This document shows positions 9,433 through 18,038 of a stretch of 18,038 nucleotides of DNA, piece by piece; position 1 is the stretch's first letter, and each line of letters begins with the position of its first letter. Source of the DNA: Nymphaea colorata. Its lineage: Eukaryota; Streptophyta; Magnoliopsida; Nymphaeales; Nymphaeaceae. Both the position numbers and the translations under genes were made by a program. The stretch spans positions 1 through 18,038 of the forward strand of contig NW_022204838.1 of the NCBI RefSeq assembly GCF_008831285.2, read 5' to 3'. Below the pieces are notes generated by a model. It did no database searches, was not told the origin of the DNA, and worked only from the letters and a program-made list of their open reading frames with translations.

Positions 9433-10048
9433 GTACACGTGGTATGTGAGGTTCTTTTTTTCCCAAAATGAAGTTAATATTCTATAATATGTTGCTGAAG
9501 GTCCTTCACGTTTATCATGTGTCTATTCTGTGTTTTGTTTGGAGAACCTTGCTTTCATTCATCTGATTGATGATCAACTTAGACTGCCCTCATTTATTTG
9601 CAGATGTTTTGTGTAGTTTTGGCTTGTTTGTTTCTGATCTAGTGCTTATCTCTATTCCATGCTTGAAAATACTGTTGATTGTTGTACAGTTCTTTACTGC
9701 TTCTTATTGCCATTCATATGACAATTAATTTTTAAATCCATAGCTTCCGTTGTCTAGGCAGATTACAACAGCTATTCATAAATGGCTTTTCTAGTTTTCA
9801 GATATACTACCCAGCTGTAACAGTAGTTGCCTTTATAAATATGATAATATCCCTCTACCATGAGCATTCAAATTTAAGATCTTGTTCTGTATTTTAGATA
9901 TTTCCTTTTCAATGAAAGATAAAGGCAAAACATGAGTAAGAAATCCTTGGGTAATGTTGAATTACTATATGGAGATGCATAAAGAGTTTTTGAAAATATA
10001 CTTTGCCATAGGTAAAATGAACCAATATGGAAATACTATAACCAATTT
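9433..10048. other. AT-rich DNA, no gene recognised
   Basis: Begins as the intron after the valyl-tRNA synthetase exon. The next expected exon of that gene (IYNHWLS and following) is not present. Otherwise it is anonymous AT-rich sequence. From 9969 an open frame of about 27 codons (MEMHKEFLKIYFAIGKM) runs into the satellite-like segment at 10049. Confidence 0.45.
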
Positions 10049-10190
10049 TCTACAAGAAGAGGGGGAGTAACCCCATGAGATGTGGGAACTACTCAAGGAT
10101 CTTATGTGGCTACGTCCCACCATCAATTCCAAAATAACAATTGGTGCAATATTTTTTATGATAAGTTGACTCATAAGCATAGGCAAATGG
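10049..10190 (+). repeat. Diverged single relative of the satellite monomer
   Basis: TCTACAAGAAGAGGGGGAGT, then CCC-TGAGA--TGGGAACT, ACTCAAGGA-CTTAT, GCTACGTCCC and ACCATCAA, follow the satellite (TCTACAACAAGAGAGGAAAC, CCCGTGAGACCTGGGAACT, GCTCAAGGAACTTGAT, GCTACGTCCC, ACCATCAAG) in the same order and spacing. A weaker part follows (CAATT-G-TGCAAT, GATAA-TTGACTCATA). By eye the first ~90 bases match at roughly three quarters of positions. It lies ~1.05 kb upstream of the array edge and is too diverged to be a recent escapee. Confidence 0.6.
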
Positions 10191-10371
10191 TTGATGGAGC
10201 ATCAGGGGGGGCATTCATGATGAGAAGTGATGAAGAAGAATCAATTTTGTTTGAGACTTAATAACTATTCTATGCATCCTGCCTCATTATCTATGCAAGA
10301 GAGAGCGCCATATATGTCTTTGGGAGCACTCAAGAGATGAGGAATATCTGAGGTATCATCATGTTCTATTA

Positions 10372-10641
10372 TTGGTGCAAAAGGATGAATCAAATTGGAG
10401 ATTAGTTGGAGCATGTATTGAACACTTATTCAAGCAGGGAACGAGATATACTCATTCAACTCAGTGTCTTATATACATTGCAGTTTTAAGAGTATTGTCA
10501 AAAACTAGTACAAGCAGAGAAAGGTTGGTAGGCCATGTAATGTCTCATAATTCAACACCTACAACCCTAGACAGCATAATCACTCTAACCTTTTGCAGTG
10601 AATCTACAAAATGTTACACCTATCCATTAGGTAGCGTTTGA
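10372..10641 (+). pseudogene. Possible hAT-transposase C-terminal remnant
   Basis: An open frame from 10372 contains IAVLRVLSKTSTSRERLV, which resembles the hAT dimerisation-domain signature (roughly A-RVLS-T-SSSxCERNWS) seen in plant hAT transposases. The Cys and Trp of that signature are missing and only about 18 residues match. No transposase core, target duplication or terminal repeats were identified. It could equally be chance similarity. Confidence 0.25.
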
Positions 10642-10800
10642 TGGCCAGAAATATGTTTCTGGAAAGAAGTTTCCAAAAATTTATTTCTGGAATTGGTTTT
10701 TGAGAATAAAATTCTACATTTCCAAAACTATGTTGTGTTTGTTAACTTGGAATTATTTTTCTGAAAACAAATTTCTGCGTTTGATGGCGTGGGAGGAAGA
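10628..10800. repeat. Diverged short repeat family with GCGTTTGATGG motifs
   Basis: GCGTTTGATGGC occurs at about 10633 and 10778, with a relative (GTGTTTGTTAAC) near 10735. Each is followed by GGAA- or TTCTG-rich sequence, and a palindrome (CCAGAAA-TATG-TTTCTGG) lies near 10645-10662. The pattern is reminiscent of the ends of small non-autonomous plant transposons, but no terminal inverted repeat pair or target duplication was defined. Confidence 0.3.
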
Positions 10801-10819
10801 ATCGGTGGAAATGGGAAAG

Positions 10820-11238
10820 CCTCCTTCCCTTCTTCCGCCTCCGCCTCCTTCCCTTTCTTCCTCCTCCCTCCTTCCTCCTTCCCTTCTTCCTCCTCCCCCT
10901 TCCCTTCTTCTCCTCCCTCCTTCCCTTCTTCCCCCTCCCCCTCCTTCCTCCTCCCTCCTTCCACGATCCCTCCTTCCCCTTCTTCTGCCTCCGCCTCCTT
11001 CCCTTCTTCCCTTTCTTCCTCCTCCTTTCCTCCTCCTCCCTCCTTCCCTTCTTCCGCCTCCGCCTCCTTCCCTCCTCCCTCCTTCCACTATCGTGCCCAA
11101 TCCCTCCTCCTCCTTCCACGATCCCTCCTTCCCATTTCCTCCTCCCTCCTTCCCCTTTCCTCCTCCCTCCTTCCGGCTCCTTCCCTTTCTTCCTCCTCCC
11201 TCCTTCCCCTTTCCTCCTCCCTCCTTCCTTTCTTCCTC
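10820..11238 (+). repeat. Polypyrimidine tract (about 420 bp), complex C/T minisatellite
   Basis: Almost entirely C and T on this strand, built from CCTCCTTCCC, TTCTTCC and CCTCCGCCTCC blocks. Rare purine-bearing blocks serve as landmarks: CCACGATCCC at 10961 and 11116 (155 bp apart), a variant CCACTATCGTG at 11085, and CCGCCTCCGCC blocks near 10826, 10986 and 11054. Long Ser/Pro/Leu open frames here (and Arg/Glu/Gly ones on the other strand) are composition artefacts. The tract ends directly at the first satellite monomer. Confidence 0.93.
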
Positions 11239-11842
11239 GATGAACCCTCTACAACAATAAAGGAAACAGTCCCCGTAAGACCTGGGAATTGCTCAAGGAT
11301 GTCGATGAAGCAACGTCTCCTCCATCAAGTTAAAAATCTCAATTAGATGCAATTGAAGTAAGTGGCCGACTAATAGATACAACCAATGCACGGCCAACTT
11401 GATGCATCTCTGTAATGGTCAGTTTTTAGAAGTTTATGTGTGATCATCTCGTTAGAAGCGCAAAGATCTGATGAAACCTTTACAACAAAAGAGGAAACAG
11501 TTCCGTGAGACCTCGGAACTGCTCAAGGAACTTGATAAAGCTATGTCCCTATCATCAAGTTGAAAATGTCAATTAGATGCAATTGAGATAACTGGCTGAC
11601 TCATAGACACAACCAATGCATGGCCAATTTGATGCATCGGTATAATGGTCAGTTTTAGAAGATTATGTGTGATCATCTAATTACGCTTACAAAAGATGCG
11701 ATGAACCCTCTACAACAAGTGGGGAAACAGTCCCGTGAGACCTGGGAACTGCTGAAGGCTCTTGATGAAACAACGTCCCCTTTATCATGTTAAAAATGTC
11801 AATTAGATGCAATTGAGAGAAACGACTGATTAATAGACACAA

Positions 11843-11870
11843 CCGATGCATAACGAACTTAATGCATCGG
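11843..11870 (+). repeat. Perfect inverted repeat in a type-C monomer (example)
   Basis: CCGATGCAT, a 10-nt spacer and ATGCATCGG form a 9-bp perfect hairpin or cruciform. It recurs in type C of unit 3 (15268-15295) and unit 4 (17090-17117). Unit 2 has one mismatch. Confidence 0.85.
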
Positions 11871-12520
11871 TATAATGGTTAGTTTGAGTAGTTTATGTGT
11901 GATCATCTTATTATGAGTGCAAAAGATGTGACGAACCCTCTACAACAAGAGGGAAAGCAGTCTCGTGAGACCTAGGAACTGCTCAAGGAACTTGATCAAG
12001 CTACGCCCCTACCATTAAGTTGAAAATGACAATTAGATGCAATTGAGATAACTGGCTCACTCATAGACACAACCAATGCATGGCCAACATGATGCATTTG
12101 TATAATAGTTAATTTGAGGAGTTTATGTGTAATCATCTAATTATGATTGCAAAAGATGCGATGAACCCTCTATAACAAGAGAGGAAACAGTCCCGTGAGA
12201 CATGGGAACTGCTCAAAGAACTTGATGAAGCTCTGTCCCTACCATGAAATTGAAAATGTCAATTAGATGCTGGTTGACTGTTAGACACAACCAATGCATG
12301 ACCAACATGATGCATCGGTATAATGTTCAGTTTTAAGAATTTATGTGTGACCATTTAACTATGAGCGCAAAAGATGCGATGAACCCTGTACAACAGAAGG
12401 GGAAACATTCCCGCGAGACTTGGGAATTGCTATAAGAACTTGCTGAAGCAGTGACCCTACCACGAAATTGAAAATATAAATTAGATGTAATTAAAATAGC
12501 TTGCTGACTCATAGACACAA

Positions 12521-12548
12521 CCAATGCATGGCCAACTTGATGCATTGG
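12521..12548 (+). repeat. Perfect inverted repeat in a type-G monomer (example)
   Basis: CCAATGCAT, a 10-nt spacer and ATGCATTGG form a 9-bp perfect hairpin with A-T where type C has G-C. It recurs in G of unit 2 (14351-14378) and unit 3 (16176-16203), and in D of unit 3 (15498-15525). Confidence 0.85.
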
Positions 12549-12834
12549 TATGATAGTCACTTTTAGGAGTTTATGTGTGATATCTCATTAGGAGCATAAA
12601 AGATCCGATGAACCTTCTACAACAGGAGAGGAAACAGTCCCGTGAGACCTGGGAACTGTTCAAGGAACTTGATGAAGCAATGCCCCAACCATCAAGTTGA
12701 AAATGTTAATTAGATGCAATTGAAATAAAAGGTCGACTAGTAGACACAACCAATGCGTGACCAACTTGATGCATCAGTATAATGGTCAATTTTAAGAGTT
12801 TGTGTGATCATCTATATATGAACGCAAAAGTGGC

Positions 12835-14664
12835 GATGAACCCTCTACAACAATAGATGAAACAGTCCTCGTAAGACCTGGGAATTGCTCAAGGATGTTG
12901 ATGAAGCAACGTCTCCTCCATCAAGTTAAAAATCTCAATTAGATGCAATTGAAGTAAGTGGCCGACTAATAGATACAACCAATGCACGGCCAACTTGATG
13001 CATCTCTGTAATGGTCAGTTTTAGAAGTTTATGTGTGATCATCTCGTTAGAAGTGCAAAGATCTGATGAAACCTTTACAACAAAAGAGGAAACAGTTCCG
13101 TGAGACCTCGGAACTGCTCAAGGAACTTGATAAAGCTATGTCCCTATCATCAAGTTGAAAATGTCAATTAGATGCAATTGAGATAACTGATTGACTCATA
13201 GACACAACCAATGCATGGCCAATTTGATGCATCGGTATAATGGTCAGTTTTAGAAGATTATGTGTGATCATCTTATTACGCTTACAAAAGATGCGATGAA
13301 CCCTCTACAACAAGTGGGGAAACAGTCCCGTGAGACCTGGGAACTGCTGAAGGCTCTTGATGAAACAACGTCCCCTTTATCATGTTAAAAATGTCAATTA
13401 GATGCAATTGAGAGAAACGACTGACTAATAGACACAACCGATGCATAACGAACTTAATACATCGGTATATTGGTCAGTTTGAGTAGTTTATTTTATGTGT
13501 GATCATCTTATTATGAGTGCAAAAGATGTGACGAACCCTCTACAACAAGAGGGGAAGCAGTCTCGTGAGACCTAGGAACTGCTCAAGGAACTTGATCAAG
13601 CTATGCCCCTACCATTAAGTTGAAAATGACAATTAGATGCAATTGAGATAATAGGCTCACTGATAGACACAACCAATGCATGACCAACTTGATGCATCGG
13701 TATAATGGTCTGTTTGAGGAGTTTTTGTGTGATCATTTACTTATGATTGCAAAAGATGCGATGAACCCTCTACAACAAGAGAGGAAACATTCCCGTGAGA
13801 CCTGGGAATTGTTCAAGCTTCTTGATGAAGCAACGTCCCTTCCATCAAGTTAAAATTGTCAACTAGATGCAATTGAAATAATTGGCGGACTAATGGACAC
13901 AACCAATGCATGGCCAACATGATGCATTTGTATAATGGTTAATTTGAGGAGTTTATGTGTAATCATCTAATTATGATTGCAAAAGATGCGATGAACCCTC
14001 TATAACAAGAGAGGAAACAGTCCCGTGAGACTTGGGAACTGCTCAAAGAACTTGATGAAGCTCTGTCCCTACCATGAAATTGAAAATGTCAATTAGATGC
14101 TGGTTGACTGTTAGACACAACCAATGCATGACCAACATGATGCATCGGTATAATGGTCAGTTTTAAGAATTTATGTGTGATCATTTAACTATGAGCGCAA
14201 AAGATGCGATGAACCCTGTACAACAGAAGGGAAAACATTCCCGCGAGACCTGGGAATTGCTATAAGAACTTGCTGAAGCAGTGACCCTACCACGAAATTG
14301 AAAATATAAATTAGATGTAATTGAAATAGCTTGCTGACTCATAGACACAACCAATGCATGGCCAACTTGATGCATTGGTATAATAGTCACTTTTAGGAGT
14401 TTATGTGTGATATCTCATTAGGAGCATAAAAGATCCGATGAACCTTCTACAACAAGAGAGGAAACAGTCCCTTGAGACCTGGGAACTGTTCAAGGAATTT
14501 GATGAAGGAATGCCCCAACCATCAAGTTGAAAATGTTAATTAGATGCAATTGAAATAAAAGGTCGACTAGTAGACACAACCAATGCGTGACCAACTTGAT
14601 GCATCGGTATAATGGTCAACTTTAGGAGTTTGTGTGATCATCTAAATATGAACGCAAAAGTGGC
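12835..14664 (+). repeat. HOR unit 2 (8 monomers, A-H)
   Basis: A complete 1830-bp unit with starts A 12835, B 13065, C 13295, D 13530, E 13760, F 13990, G 14208, H 14437. Monomer C is 235 bp because of a TTTTA insertion (GTTTATTTTATGTGTG near 13490), shared with unit 4 only. Confidence 0.92.
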
Positions 14665-16489
14665 GATGAACCCTCTACAACAATAGAGGAAACAGTCCCC
14701 GTAAGACCTGGGAATTGCTCAAGGATGTTGATGAAGCAACGTCTCCTCCATCAAGTTAAAAATCTCAATTAGATGCAATTGAAATAAGTGGCCGACTAAT
14801 TGATACAACCAATGCACGGCCAACTTGATGCATCTGTGTAATGGTCAGTTTTAGAAGTTTATGTGTGATCATCTCGTTAGAAGCGCAAAGATCTGATGAA
14901 ACCTTTACAAGAAAAGAGGAAACAGTTTCGTGAGACCTCGAAACTGCTCAAGGAACTTGATAAAGCTATGTCTCTATCATCAAGTTGAAAATGTCAATTA
15001 GATGCAATTGAGATAACTGGCTTACTCATAGACACAACCAATGCTTGGCCAATTTGATGCATCGGTATAATAGTCAGTTTTAGAAGAATATGTGTGATCA
15101 TCTAATTACGCTTACAAAAGATTCGATGAACCCTCTACAACAAGTGGGGAAACAGTCCCGTAAGACCTGGGAACTGCTGAAGGCTCTTGATGAAACAACG
15201 TCCCCTTTATCATGTTAAAAATGTCAATTAGATGCAATTGAGAGAAACGACTGATTAATAGACACAACCGATGCATAACGAACTTAATGCATCGGTATAA
15301 TTGTCAGTTTGAGTAGTTTATGTGTGATCATCTTATTATGAGCGCAAAAGATGTGACGAACCCTCTACAACAAGAGGGAAAGCAGTCTCGTGAGACCTAG
15401 GAATTGCTCAAGGAACTTGATCAAGCTACGCCCCTACCATTAAGTTGAAAATGACAATTAGATGCAATTGAGATAACTGGCTCACTGATTGACACAACCA
15501 ATGCATGGCCAACTTGATGCATTGGTATGATGGTCTGTTTGAGGAGTTTTTGTGTGATCATTTACTTATGATTGCAAAAGATGCGATGAACCCTCTACAA
15601 CAAGAGAGGAAACATTCCCGTGAGACCTGGGAATTGTTCAAGCTTCTTGATGAAGCAACGTCCCTTCCATCAAGTTAAAATTGTCAACTAGATGCAATTG
15701 AAATAATTGGCGGACTAATGGACACAACCAATGCATGGCCAACATGATGCATTTGTATAATGGTTAATTTGAGGAGTTTATGTGTAATCATCTAATTATG
15801 ATTGCAAAAGATGCGATGAACCCTCTATAACAAGAGAGGAAACAGTCCCGTGAGACCTGGGAACTGCTCAAAGAACTTGATGAAGCTCTGTCCCTACCAT
15901 GAAATTGAAAATGTCAATTAGATGCTGGTTGACTAGTAGACACAACCAATGCATGACCAACATGATGCATCGGTATAATGGTCAGTTTTAAGAATTTATG
16001 TGTGGTCATTTAACTATGAGCGCAAAAGATGCGATGAACCCTGTACAACAGAAGGGGAAACATTCCCGCGAGACCTGGGAGTTGCTATAAGAACTTGCTG
16101 AAGCAGTGACCCTACCACGAAATTGAAAATATAAATTAGATGTAATTGAAATAGCTTGCTGACTCATAGACACAACCAATGCATGGCCAACTTAATGCAT
16201 TGGTATAATAGTCACTTTTAGGAGTTTATGTGTGATATCTCATTAGGAGCATAAAAGATCCGATGAACCTTCTACAACAAGAGAGGAAACAGTCCCTTGA
16301 GACCTGGGAACTGTTCAAGGAACTTGATGAAGCAATGCCCCAACCATCAAGTTGAAAATGTTAATTAGATGCAATTGAAATAAAAGGTCGACTAGTAGAC
16401 ACAACCAATGCGTGACCAACTTGATGCATTGGTATAATGGTCAATTTTAGGAGTTTGTGTGATCATCTAAATATGAACGCAAAAGTGGC
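14665..16489 (+). repeat. HOR unit 3 (8 monomers, A-H)
   Basis: A complete 1825-bp unit with starts A 14665, B 14895, C 15125, D 15355, E 15585, F 15815, G 16033, H 16262. It shares A, B and early C variants with unit 4 (ACAAGAAAAGAGG, AGTTTCGTGAG, AATGCTTGGCC, GATTCGATG), but late C and early D variants with unit 1 (GACTGATTAATAG, AGAGGGAAAGCAG). Confidence 0.92.
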
Positions 16490-18038
16490 GATGAACCCTC
16501 TACAACAATAGAGGAAACAGTCCCCGTAAGACCTGGGAATTGCTCAAGGATGTTGATGAAGCAACGTCTCCTCCATCAAGTTAAAAATCTCAATTAGATG
16601 CAATTGAAATAAGTGGCCGACTAATAGATACAACCAATGCACGGCCAACTTGATGCATCTGTGTAATGGTCAGTTTTAGAAGTTTATGTGTGATCATCTC
16701 GTTAGAAGCGCAAAGATCTGATGGAACCTTTACAAGAAAAGAGGAAACAGTTTCGTGAGACCTCGAACTGCTCAAGGAACTTGATAAAGCTATGTCGCTA
16801 TCATCAAGTTGAAAATGTCAATTAGATGCAATTGAGATAACTGACTTACTCATAGACACAACCAATGCTTGGCCAATTTGATGCATCGGTATAATGGTCA
16901 GTTTTAGAAGAATATGTGTGATCATCTAATTACGCTTACAAAAGATTCGATGAACCCTCTACAACAAGTGGGAAACAGTCCCGTGAGACCTGGGAACTGC
17001 TGAAGGCTCTTGATGAAACAACGTCCCCTTTATCATGTTAAAATGTCAATTAGATGCAATTGAGAGAAACGACTGACTAATAGACACAACCGATGCATAA
17101 CGAACTTAATGCATCGGTATAATGGTCAGTTTGAGTCGTTTATTTTATGTGTGATCATCTTATTGTGAGCGCAAAAGATGTGACGAACCCTCTACAAGAA
17201 GAGGGGAAGCAGTCTCGTGAGACCTAGGAACTGCTCAGGGAACTTGATCAAGCTACGCCCTACCATTAAGTTGAAAATGACAATTAGATGCAATTGGGAT
17301 AACAATAGACACAACCAATGCATGACCAACTTGATGCATCGGTATAAATGGTCTGTTTGAGGAGTTTTTGTGTGATCATTTACTTATGATTGCAAAAGAT
17401 GCGATGAACCCTCTACAACAAGAGAGGAAACATTCCGTGAGACCTGGGAATTGTTCAAGCTTCTTGATGAAGCAACGTCCTTCCATCAAGTTAAAATTGT
17501 CAACTAGATGCAATTGAAATAATTGGCGGACTAATAGACACAACCAATGCATGGTCAAGATGATGCATTTGTATAATGGTTAATTTGAGGAGTTTATGTG
17601 TAATCATCTAATTATGATTGCAAAAGATGCGATGAACCCTCTATAACAAGAGAGGAAACAGTCCCGTGAGACCTGGGAACTGCTCAAAGAACTTGATGAA
17701 GCTCTGTCCCTGCCATGAAATTGAAAATGTCAATTAGATGCTGGTTGACTGTTAGACACAACCAATGCATGACCAACATGATGCATCAGTATAATGGTCA
17801 GTTTTAAGAATTTATGTGTGATCATTTAACTATGAGCGCAAAAGATGCGATGAACCCTGTACAACAGAAGGGGAAACATTCCCGCGAGACCTGGGAATTG
17901 CTATAAGAACTTGCTGAAGCAGTGACCCTACCACGAAATTGAAAATATAAATTAGATGTAATTGAAATAGCTTGCTGACTCATGGACACAACCAATGCAT
18001 GGCCACTTGATGCATTGGTATAATAGTCACTTTTAGGA
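16490..18038 (+). repeat. HOR unit 4 (partial, cut by window end)
   Basis: Starts are A 16490, B 16720, C 16949, D 17182, E 17403, F 17631 and G 17849 (incomplete). It carries the TTTTA insertion in C (near 17143) seen in unit 2. Monomer D is 221 bp because it has lost about ten bases in the GATAA-CTGGCTCACTGATAG region. Confidence 0.9.

Larger units (their letters stand above)
11239..12834 (+). repeat. HOR unit 1 (7 monomers, A B C D/E F G H)
   Basis: 1596 bp, shorter than later units by 234 bp, which is one monomer. The monomer at 11930-12159 begins as type D (GACGAACCC, AGCAGTCTCGTGAGACCTAG) but ends as type E (CCAACATGATGCATTTGTAT, TTATGTGTAATCATCTAATT). The switch lies between about 12061 and 12089. 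The unit abuts the polypyrimidine tract at its left edge. Confidence 0.9.
11239..18038 (+). repeat. ~230-bp satellite array with 8-monomer higher-order repeat (continues past the window)
   Basis: Thirty monomer starts were found by the anchor GATGAACCCTCTAC (or close variant): 11239, 11470, 11700, 11930, 12160, 12378, 12607, 12835, 13065, 13295, 13530, 13760, 13990, 14208, 14437, 14665, 14895, 15125, 15355, 15585, 15815, 16033, 16262, 16490, 16720, 16949, 17182, 17403, 17631, 17849. Spacing is mostly 228-231, with a constant 218 for one type (F, a ~12-bp deletion after TTAGATGC). Eight types A-H follow in fixed order. Conserved landmarks are TGGGAACTGCTCAAGGA, AATTAGATGCAATTG, GACACAACCAATGCATGG, TTGATGCATCGGTATAATGG and TATGTGTGATCATCT. 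Copies of one type are far more alike than different types. No promoter, rRNA or telomere sequence was seen, and position (centromeric, pericentromeric or subtelomeric) cannot be told. Confidence 0.96.

Noticed and set aside
9433-10800. Helitron or MULE terminus
   Set aside because: No convincing CTRR end with a preceding GC-rich hairpin, no long terminal inverted repeat pair and no target duplication found by eye.
10700-11346. Proline/serine/leucine-rich frames and Arg/Glu/Gly-rich minus-strand frames
   Set aside because: Generated by the polypyrimidine tract; several frames on both strands are open simultaneously, and none has a start context or domain.
12333-12560. Minus-strand frames of 60-75 codons within the satellite (also 14181-14390, 16590-16775 and 17376-17558)
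   Set aside because: They recur only because the monomers repeat, and copies of the same monomer type do not consistently keep them open.
11239-18038. CRISPR-like array
   Set aside because: The units are contiguous ~230-bp tandem monomers without unique spacers, in a plant nuclear context.

Overview
The window is nuclear DNA of a flowering plant. It holds spliceable exons of a mitochondrial NAD-dependent isocitrate dehydrogenase (IDH) catalytic subunit, GT-AG introns, fragments of other genes, and a long satellite array. I could not place it more precisely than angiosperm. I see no intact protein-coding gene; every gene-like piece is a pseudogene or fragment. All statements come from reading by eye. 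Family comparisons are from memory, not from database searches.

Layout. 1-700 is anonymous AT-rich DNA. 819-4400 holds IDH copy 1, with all seven exons in order from the mitochondrial presequence to a TGA stop, but broken by about a dozen 1-2 nt indels. 5262-5660 is a ~31 bp minisatellite of about 13 units, each with a small inverted repeat. 5961-6376 is the start of an unidentified gene. 6377-8486 holds IDH copy 2, with exon 1, intron 1 and part of exon 2 only. It lies between two 49-bp direct repeats (6328-6376 and 8487-8535), as if an IDH fragment had been pasted into the unidentified gene. 9124-9432 carries two exons of an organellar-type valyl-tRNA synthetase, with a nonsense codon and a frameshift. 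Three unrelated gene fragments on the same strand within 3.5 kb look like the cargo of a gene-capturing element (Helitron or Pack-type), but I could not find its ends.

10049-10190 is a strongly diverged single relative of the satellite monomer, followed by a weak hAT-transposase-like remnant near 10470-10530. 10820-11238 is an almost pure polypyrimidine tract, and it abuts the satellite array directly.

11239-18038 (running off the window) is a tandem satellite of ~230 bp monomers arranged as a higher-order repeat (HOR). Eight monomer types, here called A-H, recur in fixed order every ~1.83 kb. The first unit has only seven monomers, because one is a D/E chimera left by a one-monomer deletion. 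Variant sharing between units switches inside monomer C, which shows recombination between units. Most monomers carry an inverted repeat with a 10-nt spacer, and two perfect versions differ by a paired base change. This array and its apparent single-copy relative are the most interesting part of the window.
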